Assembly (NCBI GenBank): GCA_017442265.1
Contig: JAFSAC010000034.1
Span: 1-33,876, forward strand
DNA: 33,876 bases
From: Clostridia bacterium
GTDB taxonomy: Bacteria; Bacillota; Clostridia; Oscillospirales; Acutalibacteraceae
Reading direction: 5' to 3'
The position numbers and the translations under genes were made by a program. How positions within the stretch are numbered: the first letter of the stretch is position 1; each line of letters begins with the position of its first letter. Positions 1 to 7,482 of the stretch are shown here, piece after piece. The notes below the pieces were generated by a model, which made no database searches, was not told the DNA's origin, and worked only from the letters and a program-made list of their open reading frames with translations.

Positions 1-172
1 CGGTGTACTCCTTTTCGAATTTTCGAAGCTGTTCCACCGATTGGATCGGGACGCCGCTTTGAAACACCGCCTCCTGCACCACCGGCGCTAAACTGTCAAA
101 ATACGATTTTAATTCCTGGTCTTTTTCGAAAACGTTGTTTTGAGCATCAAACATCGGATGATTTTCGGACAT
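1..172 (-). CDS. Hypothetical small protein, cut by window edge
   Basis: An open frame of 57 codons begins at ATG 172-170 on the minus strand and runs off the left edge, so the C-terminus is not seen. The start is set by a strong GGAGGTGATG ribosome site just upstream. The visible part begins MSENHPMFDAQN and continues with the charged, helix-prone stretch YFDSLAPVVQEAVFQSG. There is no signal peptide or membrane segment. Short proteins of this look, with a 'SLxPxVQExxxQSG' core, seem to be common in Clostridia, but I cannot name a function. It is divergent from the gene starting at 257, with about 84 bp between them and no clear promoter recognised for either. Confidence 0.6.
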   Translation of the reverse strand, partial: MSENHPMFDAQNNVFEKDQELKSYFDSLAPVVQEAVFQSGVPIQSVEQLRKFEKEYT

Positions 173-256
173 ATCATCACCTCCACGGTTATTGTGAACC
201 AAAACGGGTAAAATACCGTTGGAAAGTGTTTCAAAAAACAGAAAGGGATGAAGGTT

Positions 257-703
257 ATGGACGAGGATAAGATGCTTACCGACACCGAAAAGTTGCTCAA
301 GGAATGCGATGCCGGATCCAAAACGGCGGTCAATTCCATTGAAGCGGTGATCGACCGCACCGAAAGTGAAGGGCTTCACCAACTGTTGGTGGAAGCGCTG
401 GATACCCATAAGCGGTTGGGCCAGGAGATACACGACCTGTTGAATCAGCACGCTGAAAAGGGCAAGGAGCCCAATGTTATGGCGCGCAGTATGGCGAAGA
501 TGAAAATTGAGATGAAGATGTTACAGGAAAATTCCGACCACACGGTGGCGGATCTGATGATCGACGGCTGTAATATGGGTATTAAGTCTTTGAGTGAATA
601 TATCAATCAGTATCAAAAGGCGGATAAAGCGTCGCGGGATATAGCGGCACGGCTGGTGAATGCTGAGCAGACCTTTATGGATCGGCTTCGGATGTATTTA
701 TAA
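257..703 (+). CDS. Helical-bundle protein, DUF2383/ferritin-like type, function unknown
   Basis: A 148-aa, almost wholly alpha-helical, acidic protein. It contains the segments LLKECDAGSKTAVNSIE, HKRLGQEIHDLLN, a GKEPNVMARSMAKMKIEMKM stretch and VADLMIDGCNMGIKSLSEY. Their spacing suggests a four-helix bundle like DUF2383 or ferritin-like proteins, which are frequent and uncharacterised in Clostridia. I chose ATG 257 over the in-frame ATG 248 because the GAAAGGG ribosome site lies directly against 248 but is correctly spaced from 257. There are no membrane or secretion signals. It ends at a two-way terminator shared with the repressor gene that reads toward it. It is probably a host gene just outside the prophage-like cassette. 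The family assignment is by resemblance only. Confidence 0.7.
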   Translation: MDEDKMLTDTEKLLKECDAGSKTAVNSIEAVIDRTESEGLHQLLVEALDTHKRLGQEIHDLLNQHAEKGKEPNVMARSMAKMKIEMKMLQENSDHTVADLMIDGCNMGIKSLSEYINQYQKADKASRDIAARLVNAEQTFMDRLRMYL

Positions 704-743
704 AAAAACGGCGCATACCGATCGGTATGCGCCGTCTTTTTTT
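702..743. terminator. Bidirectional intrinsic terminator
   Basis: A perfect 12-bp stem (ACGGCGCATACC / GGTATGCGCCGT, 708-735) with loop GATC. It is preceded by a run of A and followed by a run of T, so it can end transcription from both converging genes. It is also the left limit of the prophage-like cassette. Confidence 0.9.
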
Positions 744-744
744 A

Positions 745-1410
745 TTAAATAAATTTGCGGCGGGATTCCACCACCAGCCCTAAAATGCGAACTAAAGCGG
801 CATCGCTATTTTCAAACCGGCGGGGTGGGTAGTAGGGGTTGACACTGTGCAGTTCAATACCGTTTTCCCGGTATTCCACCCGCTTTACGAGTCCCTCCTC
901 GTTATCGATCAGCACCACCGCGTACTGTCCGTTATCCACCTGCTCCTGCCGGCGGATGAGCACCAGATCGCCGTCGTTAATGGAGGGGGTCATACTGTCC
1001 CCGGACACCCTCAGCCAAAAATACTGTTCCCCGCTTTGCAGGGTGGAGGAGTCCACCGCCTCGTATCCGACGATCTCCTCCTGCACCTCCCCGCCGCAGC
1101 CGGCACGCACCGCCCCCAAAATCGGCAGTAGTATTCCATGCTGACAGAGGGTGCCGTTTTTATGCAACCAGTCGGCTTCATCCGCGACACTTAAGGTGGA
1201 GGTTTCCCCCAGCAACCAGGGGAGGGATACGTGAAAATGATCCGCTAAAAACTGCAGGGTGGGCAGGTTGATCTTCCAGGTATCCCCGCGCTCCCAGCGC
1301 ATGACGGTGCTTTTATTCACCCCGACCAACTGGCCGATCTGTTCCAGCGTTTCGCCGGACTTTTCACGGCACTGCCGGAGCCGTTTGGCGGTAAGATCGT
1401 TTTCGCTCAT
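745..1410 (-). CDS. CI/LexA-type phage repressor (XRE HTH plus S24 peptidase)
   Basis: A 221-aa repressor. Residues about 6-66 form a lambda-type helix-turn-helix (RLRQCREKSGETLEQIGQLVG, then NKSTVMRWERG). Residues about 90-221 are an S24/LexA-type autoprotease. The likely cleavage bond is Ala103-Gly104, the nucleophile is Ser139 in VSGDSM, and the general base is Lys176 in GLVKRVEY. All the elements for RecA-stimulated self-cleavage are present, so SOS induction is the natural inference. The start ATG 1410-1408 is preceded by AAGGAGGA at 7-nt spacing; an upstream in-frame start at 1443 would skip this site. Its own promoter (1448-1477) and the rightward structural promoter (1507-1535) share one operator region, so it probably represses both. 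Confidence 0.93.
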   Translation of the reverse strand: MSENDLTAKRLRQCREKSGETLEQIGQLVGVNKSTVMRWERGDTWKINLPTLQFLADHFHVSLPWLLGETSTLSVADEADWLHKNGTLCQHGILLPILGAVRAGCGGEVQEEIVGYEAVDSSTLQSGEQYFWLRVSGDSMTPSINDGDLVLIRRQEQVDNGQYAVVLIDNEEGLVKRVEYRENGIELHSVNPYYPPRRFENSDAALVRILGLVVESRRKFI

Positions 1411-1447
1411 ACCCGGGTCCTCCTTACGGTGGATTAATGACATCTAT

Positions 1448-1477
1448 ACTATATCACATTTTGCAACAAAAAATCAA
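1448..1477 (-). promoter_or_regulatory. Leftward promoter of the repressor gene
   Basis: The minus strand reads TTGATT (1477-1472), an 18-bp spacer, then TATAGT (1453-1448), followed by the repressor's ribosome site. An operator-like TTTTGCAAC box lies within the spacer, which suggests autoregulation. Confidence 0.65.
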
Positions 1478-1548
1478 CAGTTTTTTTGAAAAGTTGCAAA
1501 ATGCTATTGACAAGTGGAAAAAATGAGTTTACAATAAAAGTTGCAAAA
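1456..1548. promoter_or_regulatory. Presumed repressor operators (three GTTGCAAAA boxes)
   Basis: Three copies of one 9-mer are visible: TTTTGCAAC at 1459-1467 (inverted), GTTGCAAAA at 1493-1501 and GTTGCAAAA at 1540-1548. The first two also share the extension GTTGCAAAATG. They sit in the spacer of the leftward promoter, just upstream of the rightward -35, and just after the rightward -10. This is the layout expected for a CI-type switch. Binding by the adjacent repressor is inferred. Confidence 0.75.
1507..1535 (+). promoter_or_regulatory. Rightward promoter of the structural operon
   Basis: TTGACA (1507-1512), a 17-bp spacer and TACAAT (1530-1535). It is an almost perfect sigma-A promoter, flanked on both sides by GTTGCAAAA operator boxes. 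Confidence 0.88.
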
Positions 1549-1595
1549 GGAAACAAATTCGCCGGCAAACCGAAGAAAGAAGGAGGGAGGAGCCG

Positions 1596-1826
1596 ATGAC
1601 CGTACAGGAATTGTGCGGAGCGCTGTCGGCATTTCCGGGGCAGATGACGGTGAGTGCCCGGCTGGATCAGAAGGTCCGGGTGCTGGATTCGACCGGAGAT
1701 GCCGTTGTTGGACATATTAGTGAATATTTCGACCTGGGGACGGTGCAGACCGGAGAGGAGTTTTCGGTCGGCGCCGGTTTTTTGCCGATAGCGGTATTGG
1801 AACTGTCGGCGCCACCAAACGGGTGA
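1596..1826 (+). CDS. Unknown 76-aa protein, first gene of the phage operon
   Basis: A 76-aa protein starting MTVQELCGALSAFPG, preceded by an excellent AAGGAGGGAGG ribosome site. It has a predicted alpha-beta look (VRVLDSTGDAVVGHISEYF, then FLPIAVLEL) with no membrane segment and no recognisable helix-turn-helix. It is the first gene read from the operator-controlled promoter and comes directly before the terminase gene. That is the slot where a temperate phage would have cro or an early regulator. I do not recognise the family. Its position allows a regulatory or DNA-recognition role, but nothing in the sequence proves this. Confidence 0.65.
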   Translation: MTVQELCGALSAFPGQMTVSARLDQKVRVLDSTGDAVVGHISEYFDLGTVQTGEEFSVGAGFLPIAVLELSAPPNG

Positions 1827-1865
1827 AAAGGAAAGGGAAAACGGTTTTATTTTTTTGTGTATGAA

Positions 1866-1874
1866 GTTGCAAAA
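1866..1874. promoter_or_regulatory. Fourth GTTGCAAAA operator box, before small terminase
   Basis: AAGTTGCAAAATGC at 1864-1877 matches the box at 1491-1504 base for base over 14 positions. It lies 27 bp upstream of the small-terminase start and next to its ribosome site. Bound repressor here could act as a roadblock inside the operon. Confidence 0.6.
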
Positions 1875-1900
1875 TGCAATAAAGAAAGGGGAGCCGAAGG

Positions 1901-2296
1901 ATGCACAACAAGCCGTTAGGGCGGCGCTCCCTGACTAAGATCCGGGAGGCGATCGAGCGCGCCCGCCGGTATGCGGAGGAGCATAAGGTGCCGCTGACCG
2001 CTGAGCGGTTGGCGGCAGAGTTGGATATGGACCTCAGTATGTTTCGGGCGATTATTGACGGGCGGTACCAAGAGCCGCAGGGGACCGATAACACGGCGAA
2101 GCTGTCGCTGATACAAAGTGCCTTTTGTGAGGCGACCGCCAGTGTTATGGAGCACGCGATGCAGCGGGGGAGCAGTCCCAATATGCATATGCTGTATCTC
2201 AAGGAAAACGCGGGGTATGGGGAGAAAATGACTGGGGAAACGGCCGAGCTTATCGCTCCGGTTATTTTTTTAGGCGAGCAAGAGATAAAAGAATAG
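1901..2296 (+). CDS. Terminase small subunit-like protein
   Basis: A 131-aa protein that begins with a basic stretch (LGRRSLTKIREAIERARRY). A helix-turn-helix-like region (LTAERLAAELDMDLSMFRAII, about residues 32-53) follows, then a helical region whose 'MHMLYLKENAGYGEK' segment is typical of phage small terminase subunits and related packaging proteins. Such proteins recognise phage DNA and load it on the large subunit. The start is preceded by AGAAAGGGGAG. It lies directly upstream of the large-terminase block with one small gene between. The assignment rests on the terminal motif and gene order. Confidence 0.72.
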   Translation: MHNKPLGRRSLTKIREAIERARRYAEEHKVPLTAERLAAELDMDLSMFRAIIDGRYQEPQGTDNTAKLSLIQSAFCEATASVMEHAMQRGSSPNMHMLYLKENAGYGEKMTGETAELIAPVIFLGEQEIKE

Positions 2297-2312
2297 TAAG
2301 GGGGCGATACGG

Positions 2313-2564
2313 ATGACCAATCAAGAGATGATCAAAGAATATTACGAAGCGCTGCGAAAGCTTCAAAAAAGGCATGAGGAGCTGCAGGCGGAGATCCGGG
2401 TGTATGACAAGCGGGTGGTACTGCTGGAGGAGGAGATCGACGAGATCTACGAAGTGATCGCGGCGCTGAAAAAACACGAGAAGGGTGCGAAATATGGGTG
2501 GCGCGGTAACGGTGTATCTGCCGGACGTGGTTGGCAGGGGCTACCGGCAGTTTTGGGATTGTAA
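2313..2564 (+). CDS. Small coiled-coil phage protein
   Basis: An 83-aa protein with a strongly charged heptad-like helix from about residue 5 to 55 (EALRKLQKRHEELQAEIRV, then LLEEEIDEIYEVIAALKK), typical of a coiled coil. The C-terminal third, after residue 60, overlaps the start of the large-terminase gene by about 70 bp and has low-complexity Gly/Trp content, so it may be an effect of the overlap. The ribosome site is GTAAGGGGGCG. It may bridge or accompany the terminase subunits; this is inference from position only. Confidence 0.6.
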   Translation: MTNQEMIKEYYEALRKLQKRHEELQAEIRVYDKRVVLLEEEIDEIYEVIAALKKHEKGAKYGWRGNGVSAGRGWQGLPAVLGL

Positions 2565-3816
2565 AAAACGGTATCGGGTGGTGAAGGGAGGCAAGGCCTC
2601 CAAAAAATCCAGCACCACCGCTTTGTGGTACATCGTCCATATGATGAAATACCCGGAGGCGAATTTATTGGTGGTGCGGCAGGTGGGGCGTACCCACCGG
2701 GACAGCACCTTTGCCCAGCTCAAATGGGCGATCGATCGTCTGCAGGTATCTCACCTGTGGAAATGCTCCCGGGAGCCACTCGAATTGCAATACCTCCCCA
2801 CCGGCCAGCGCATTTTATTCCGTGGATTTGACAACGTGGAAAAGCTCGCTTCCACCACGGTGGAGCACGGCAGTATCTGCTGGGTGTGGGTGGAGGAAGC
2901 GTTTGAGATCGCGAGAGAGGCGGATTTTGACAAGCTGGACCTTTCGATGCCGCGCGGACGGATAAGACCGCCGCTTTTTAAACAAACCACCCTCACCTTT
3001 AATCCGTGGGACGAGGGGCATTGGCTTAAACGGCGGTTTTTTGATCAAAAACGGGCGGATACGCTGGCGATCACCACCAACTACCTGTGCAACGAGTTTT
3101 TAGACGAAACCGACCGGGCGCTGTATGAGGAGATGCGCCGCCGCCGACCGCGGCAGTATGCGGTGGCGGGACTGGGCGAATGGGGACGGTCGGCGGGGTT
3201 GATTTTCGAAAACTGGCGGGTGGAGGATTTTGACAGCGCCTCCCTTCGCGGGGAGGAGTATCGGCACGTATTCGGGTTGGACTATGGATACACCAACGAT
3301 CCCACTGCTTTTATCGCGGCGGCGGAGCAGGACGGAGAGCCGAAACGGCTTTATATCTACGACGAGCATTATGCCCGGCGGATGCTGAACACCGATATTG
3401 CCAATATGCTGAAGCAAAAGGGGTATGCCAAGGAGCGTATCCGGGCGGACAGCTCCGAGCCGAAATCCAATGAGGACTTAAGGCGGTTGGGCATCACCCG
3501 CTTGCGCCCGGCGCAGAAAGGACCGCATTCGGTCAATGCCGGGATCGCCCGGCTGCAGGAATATGATATGGTGGTGCATCCGCGTTGTGTGCATACCGTG
3601 AAGGAGCTGTCGTCGTACGCGTGGGAGCCGAGTCCCGGGGGAGGGAGTGATCGGTTTTCCAACCGCCCGCAGGACAGCGAAAATCATTTAATGGATGCGC
3701 TTCGGTACGCTATGGAGGATCTGCCGCGGAAACGGGAGCGCACCGGCAAGGGGTATCCGAAAGCCGGTCACGGCCCGGTCCGGGCAGGGGACCTGACCGG
3801 AAACTGGAGTGGATAG
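2494..3816 (+). CDS. Terminase large subunit (PBSX-type packaging ATPase/nuclease)
   Basis: A 440-aa packaging motor of normal family length. The N-terminal ATPase has a Walker A-like GGKASKKSST at 32-41 and a Walker B-like ICWVWVEEAF at 128-137. The C-terminal RNase H-like nuclease shows the acidic triad expected of the family at Asp263 (GLDYGYTNDP), Asp319 (IRADSSEPKS) and Asp401 (NHLMDALRYA). Together these place it with PBSX-type terminases (Terminase_3 / Terminase_3C). The start is taken as ATG 2494, spaced 8 nt from AAGGG; an in-frame GTG at 2485 is too close to that site. Every catalytic motif is intact, so packaging should still work. Confidence 0.93.
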   Translation: MGGAVTVYLPDVVGRGYRQFWDCKKRYRVVKGGKASKKSSTTALWYIVHMMKYPEANLLVVRQVGRTHRDSTFAQLKWAIDRLQVSHLWKCSREPLELQYLPTGQRILFRGFDNVEKLASTTVEHGSICWVWVEEAFEIAREADFDKLDLSMPRGRIRPPLFKQTTLTFNPWDEGHWLKRRFFDQKRADTLAITTNYLCNEFLDETDRALYEEMRRRRPRQYAVAGLGEWGRSAGLIFENWRVEDFDSASLRGEEYRHVFGLDYGYTNDPTAFIAAAEQDGEPKRLYIYDEHYARRMLNTDIANMLKQKGYAKERIRADSSEPKSNEDLRRLGITRLRPAQKGPHSVNAGIARLQEYDMVVHPRCVHTVKELSSYAWEPSPGGGSDRFSNRPQDSENHLMDALRYAMEDLPRKRERTGKGYPKAGHGPVRAGDLTGNWSG

Positions 3817-3827
3817 GAGGAAACAAT

Positions 3828-4109
3828 ATGGTAGAAACGTTAGCAGGCATCTGGCTTTTTCTGTTGACAGCCGCCGCCGGTTTTTTGGCCGGACGGTATA
3901 GCGGTCGGGGGAAAAAGCCGGAGCGAAAACCCGAAAAAACCAATTTCGAATCGGAGTTTGGTTGGCAGCAATGGCTGAATTTTTTACAGTATGACGGCAG
4001 TGGCTTGCCGCAGACTTACCAGAATACAGAAAGGGTGAATGACGGTGGTGAAACGAAGCATCACGGCACAGCAGGTGCAAAGCGAGTATACCCGCGGAGT
4101 TCGGTATAA
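3828..4109 (+). CDS. Small single-span membrane protein upstream of portal
   Basis: A 93-aa protein with one N-terminal membrane span (about residues 4-22, LAGIWLFLLTAAAGFLAG). A basic, proline-rich linker and a 'FGWQQWLNFLQYDGS' motif follow. A strong TAGGAGG ribosome site supports translation. Small proteins with a W-x-x-FLxYDG motif are often seen next to portal genes in clostridial prophages, but I know of no assigned function. The last 71 bp overlap the portal start in another frame, so the true functional part may end near residue 70. No alternative product is suggested. Confidence 0.55.
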   Translation: MVETLAGIWLFLLTAAAGFLAGRYSGRGKKPERKPEKTNFESEFGWQQWLNFLQYDGSGLPQTYQNTERVNDGGETKHHGTAGAKRVYPRSSV

Positions 4110-5694
4110 ACAAGGATGCGGGCGGTACGGTATGTACCGACAGAACGAGATCAACGAACGATTTTATTTAGGAGATCAGTGGCACGGCGCCGGTTGCGGC
4201 GACGATCGGCCGCTGGTGCGCCAAAACGTCATCAAACGGATCGCCGACTATAAAATGTCGGTGGTGGGGGCGGACCCGATTAGCGTGACCTTTTCCGCCG
4301 CCGGGGTGGCGCAGACCGAACAATCCCGAAAAGAACTGGAGCGTTGGCGGGCAGGGGAGCTGTCCGATACCTGCGACCCAGATATTTACAGCAGTCGGGT
4401 GGCGGAAGCGCTGTCCGACCATTTCAGTGATACCGCCGAGCGCCTGAAGTTCGAGGATCTGAAGCAACGGGTGATGCTTGATGCGTATATCACCGGTACC
4501 GGCATCCTGTATACCTATTGGGATGACCGTTTAGATACCGGACTGTATGCGGATGATGCCCGCACACAGCCCATTCGAGGTGATCTTATGAGCGAGATCT
4601 TACACGTGGATCACGTGTATCTCGGGGATCCGTCGGTGGAACGGCTGCAGGATCAGCCGTATCTGCTGATCGCCCAGCGAAAACAGGTGGAAAAACTCCA
4701 AAAAACCGCCAAACGGTACGGCGGCTCCGGCTGGCAGGAGATCCGGCCGGATCGTAACGCCGACCGGGACGACCCCTTGCCCAAGGCCACGGTGCTTACC
4801 CGTTTGTGGAAAGAGTGGGATGAAGAGGGTGTTTGTCGGGTATGGGGGATGCAGGTTGCCGGCAACACGGTGGTCCGTTCTCCCTGGTGTTTAGGGGTGA
4901 GCTTGTATCCGCTGGCGGCTTTTCGCTGGAATACCCGCAACGGCTGTGGGTATGGGGAGAGCGAAATTCAGCACCTGATCCCCAATCAGATCGCTATCAA
5001 CCGGATGATCACCGCCGGCGTATGGTCTACCATGATGACCGGTATGCCGATCATGGTGGTCAACGGAGACGTCGTGACCCAGCCGATCACCAACGATCCC
5101 GGTCAGATCGTGCCGGTGTACGGCAGTGGGGAGGACGTTGAGCGGGCTATCCGCTACGTGGATCCACCGGCGTATTCCTCTCAATTTCACACCGGTATTT
5201 CCACCCTTATCAGCGAGACCCTGTCCCAGGCCGGGGTCAGCAGCGTGATGCTGGGGGACGTGTATCCCAACAATGCATCCGCTATCATCGCCCTGCAGGA
5301 TGCCTCCTTAAAGCCGTTACAGCTCATCCGTAACCGGATGTTCGGTTTCTGCGAGGAGGTGGCGCGGATCTGGGCGGAGTTCTGGATCGCGATGTACGGG
5401 CGGCGACCGCTTCGTCTGCACCACCAAAACGGCAGTCGGTACTGTCTGTTTGACGGGGACAGCTGTTCTTCGTTGCTGTTTTCGGTCAAGGTGGACGTGG
5501 AGGAATCGGTCACCCGAAGCCCCGAAACCACCCTGTCGCTGTTGCATCAACTGTTTGAGAGCGGAGTGATTACCGCCGAGCAGTACGTAAGCCGTCTGCC
5601 GGACGGCTGTATTCCGCGGCAGCGTCGGCTTATTCGGGAAATTCAGGAGGCGGGCTTTCACCCGTCTGATAAAGAAACGGAGGAAGCAGTATGA
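4039..5694 (+). CDS. Phage portal protein
   Basis: A 551-aa protein in the size range of podovirus portals. It shows the usual features: an N-terminal 'YLGDQWHG ... RQNVIKRIADY' segment, a central region (VYLGDPSVERLQDQPYLLI) and a 'NQIAINRMITAGVWS ... NNASAIIALQDAS' block typical of P22-like portals. Portals form the dodecameric ring at the packaging vertex, to which the terminase docks. The start is uncertain: ATG 4039 is only 3 nt from AAAGGG, whereas GTG 4045 is 9 nt from it, so the protein may start two codons later. It ends in an ATGA overlap with the scaffold-like gene, so the two are probably translationally coupled. Confidence 0.85.
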   Translation: MTVVKRSITAQQVQSEYTRGVRYKQGCGRYGMYRQNEINERFYLGDQWHGAGCGDDRPLVRQNVIKRIADYKMSVVGADPISVTFSAAGVAQTEQSRKELERWRAGELSDTCDPDIYSSRVAEALSDHFSDTAERLKFEDLKQRVMLDAYITGTGILYTYWDDRLDTGLYADDARTQPIRGDLMSEILHVDHVYLGDPSVERLQDQPYLLIAQRKQVEKLQKTAKRYGGSGWQEIRPDRNADRDDPLPKATVLTRLWKEWDEEGVCRVWGMQVAGNTVVRSPWCLGVSLYPLAAFRWNTRNGCGYGESEIQHLIPNQIAINRMITAGVWSTMMTGMPIMVVNGDVVTQPITNDPGQIVPVYGSGEDVERAIRYVDPPAYSSQFHTGISTLISETLSQAGVSSVMLGDVYPNNASAIIALQDASLKPLQLIRNRMFGFCEEVARIWAEFWIAMYGRRPLRLHHQNGSRYCLFDGDSCSSLLFSVKVDVEESVTRSPETTLSLLHQLFESGVITAEQYVSRLPDGCIPRQRRLIREIQEAGFHPSDKETEEAV

Positions 5695-6086
5695 AGCCGA
5701 AGGAACAACCGGAGGTCACCGAGGAGGTGCTGACCGAGATATCGGAGGGGGTAGAGGAGTTGCCGGCCGAAACCGAGCCGGTAGCCGAACCGCCACAGAC
5801 CGAGGATCTTCAAGAGGAGTTTGAGCAACTCAAACAGGAGGTTCCGGAGCTGAAGGCGCTGAACGATCTGCCTGAAGCGGTGCTCCGGGAGGCCTCGGAG
5901 CAAAAATTGCCGCTTTTGGATGCGTATCTGCGGTATCGCTGGCGGGAACAGCAGGCGGTAGAGGCGGAAAGGGAGCGCCAGAAGCGTACCGGTGAGCAGA
6001 CGGCGGGTTCGCTGTATACCGGGTCCACCCGGCAGAATCCGGCATCGGATGCTTTTTCCCGTGCTTTTGAGCAGGCCCTGAGATAA
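5691..6086 (+). CDS. Scaffold-like acidic protein
   Basis: A 131-aa, very acidic, Glu/Pro-rich and apparently disordered protein. Its N-terminal half (about residues 1-45) is almost all E, P, T and V. A helical middle (LQEEFEQLKQEVPELKALND) and a basic tail (YRWREQQAVEAERERQKR) follow. Charge pattern, length and position between portal and major capsid fit a capsid scaffolding protein, which directs head assembly and then leaves or is degraded. No protease domain is seen. Translation is coupled to the portal through the ATGA overlap. The call is by position and composition, not by sequence homology. Confidence 0.68.
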   Translation: MKPKEQPEVTEEVLTEISEGVEELPAETEPVAEPPQTEDLQEEFEQLKQEVPELKALNDLPEAVLREASEQKLPLLDAYLRYRWREQQAVEAERERQKRTGEQTAGSLYTGSTRQNPASDAFSRAFEQALR

Positions 6087-6112
6087 CATTGAAAAGAAAG
6101 GAAGTTCCTATA

Positions 6113-7027
6113 ATGAGCATTGATTTTGAGAATTTTGAAACTACCATGACCGGTGAGTTGGACAAAGCAATCGTGCATAAGCCGGTCACCGGCTTTTTTG
6201 CCGACAACAATCTGCGCGCCAAGTTCGTGGGCGGCAAAACGGTACTGATCCCCGAGATGTCCTTCTCGGGACTCGGCGACTATGACCGGGATACCGGCTT
6301 TGTGTCCGGCACCGTGTCGGTGACCGCCGAGCCGTATACCCTGAAAATGGACCGCGGCCGTTCCTTCCAGCTGGACCGGGAGGACAACGATGAGACCGGT
6401 ATTGCCGATCTCGCCGGTCAGGTGATGGGCGAGTTTGTCCGCACCCAGGTGGTGCCGGAGATTGACGCTTACGTGCTGTCCAAGCTTGCCAGCCTTGCCG
6501 CCGGCAAGGCGCAGACGGTGGAGGGTACCCCCGAAACTGATGCGTACGGTATGTTAATGGAAGCGATCGGCAAGGTGCAGAATGCGGTCGGCTACGATGA
6601 GGAGCTGGTCGCCTTCGTGGACAGCAATATGTGGAGTGCGCTGCAGCAGAGCGGGGACATTTCCCGTATGCTGGTGGCCAGCGATTTTGCAAAGGGTGAA
6701 CTGAACACCCAGGTGAAATCCATTAACGGCGTTTCCATTCTGCCCACCCCGGACAGCCGTATGAAGACCGCCTTCACCTTCAATGACGGTGTGAGCGAGA
6801 ATCAGGTTGTCGGCGGCTTTGCGCCGGCGGATACCGCCCAGAATATCGGCCTTTTGGTGTTGCCCCGTCGGGCGGCTTCCCTGGTCAAAAAGACCGAAAA
6901 GGTGCGCACCTTTGATCCGGCACACAACCTCAACGCCGATGCGTGGAAGTTTGATTATCGCGTGTATTATGATCTGTTCATCCGCAACAGCATGGAAAAC
7001 GCGATCGTCGCGTATATCGCGTCCTAA
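6113..7027 (+). CDS. Major capsid protein
   Basis: A 304-aa protein with the length and texture of an HK97-fold major capsid protein. It starts MSIDFENFETTMTG, has a 'KTVLIPEMSFSGLGDYDRDTG' N-terminal region, a helix resembling the spine helix (IADLAGQVMGEFVRTQVVPE), an A-domain-like 'VAFVDSNMWSALQQSG' stretch, and a C-terminal 'DAWKFDYRVYYDLFIRN' segment seen in many phage coat proteins. The start ATG 6113 follows AAAGGAAG at 8-nt spacing; the apparent earlier start at 6089 is not a good one. A hairpin terminator follows at once, so transcript levels may drop after this gene, as suits the most abundant particle protein. Confidence 0.85.
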   Translation: MSIDFENFETTMTGELDKAIVHKPVTGFFADNNLRAKFVGGKTVLIPEMSFSGLGDYDRDTGFVSGTVSVTAEPYTLKMDRGRSFQLDREDNDETGIADLAGQVMGEFVRTQVVPEIDAYVLSKLASLAAGKAQTVEGTPETDAYGMLMEAIGKVQNAVGYDEELVAFVDSNMWSALQQSGDISRMLVASDFAKGELNTQVKSINGVSILPTPDSRMKTAFTFNDGVSENQVVGGFAPADTAQNIGLLVLPRRAASLVKKTEKVRTFDPAHNLNADAWKFDYRVYYDLFIRNSMENAIVAYIAS

Positions 7028-7047
7028 TCCACTGCACAGTTCGGCGC

Positions 7048-7078
7048 GGCCGCGGACCTTTTCGGTCCGCGGCCTTTC
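7048..7078 (+). terminator. Terminator-like hairpin after capsid gene
   Basis: A perfect 11-bp GC-rich stem (7048-7058 / 7064-7074) with loop TTTTC, followed by TTTCT. The short, broken T-run suggests partial read-through to the tail-side genes, for which no separate promoter is visible. Confidence 0.8.
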
Positions 7079-7095
7079 TGAAGGAGGGATAATCT

Positions 7096-7482
7096 ATGCA
7101 AAATGGCCAGGACGTACTGGAGCAGGCACTTCGTCTGCTCAACTACACCGACAGCTACGGACAGCTGGACGGAGAACAGCATACCGAGCTGTTCAAACGA
7201 GGGTTGTCGGCGGTGAATCAGATCTACTGCGACCTGTGGTACACCGGAAAAACCGAGCCCTTTTTCCCGCTGAATTCACTGCGGGAGCCGGTGCTGTTAT
7301 CCGCCCGGCAGTTGCAGGATATTATGCCGTACGGGGTGGCGATGCTGTTGGCGATGTCGGAGGGGGACGGGGATAATCAGCAGTTGTATGCCTCCCTCTA
7401 TAACCGAAAACGAATGGCCGGCTGTGACCGTCGCCGTCGACAGGACGTGCTGTTTCGCCGTTCCGGGGAGGGGTCGGTATGA
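7096..7482 (+). CDS. Head-tail adaptor-like protein (P22 gp4 position)
   Basis: A 128-aa mainly helical protein (VLEQALRLLNYTDSYGQ, then RGLSAVNQIYCDLWY and IMPYGVAMLLAMSEGDGDNQQ), with a basic C-terminus (RKRMAGCDRRRRQD). Size, helicity and position just after the coat gene match head-completion/adaptor proteins, which sit under the portal and close the packaged head. The ribosome site AAGGAGGG is strong. The stop overlaps the next start as ATGA. Synteny with P22 (coat, gp4, gp10) is the main support; I cannot show direct homology. Confidence 0.65.
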   Translation: MQNGQDVLEQALRLLNYTDSYGQLDGEQHTELFKRGLSAVNQIYCDLWYTGKTEPFFPLNSLREPVLLSARQLQDIMPYGVAMLLAMSEGDGDNQQLYASLYNRKRMAGCDRRRRQDVLFRRSGEGSV

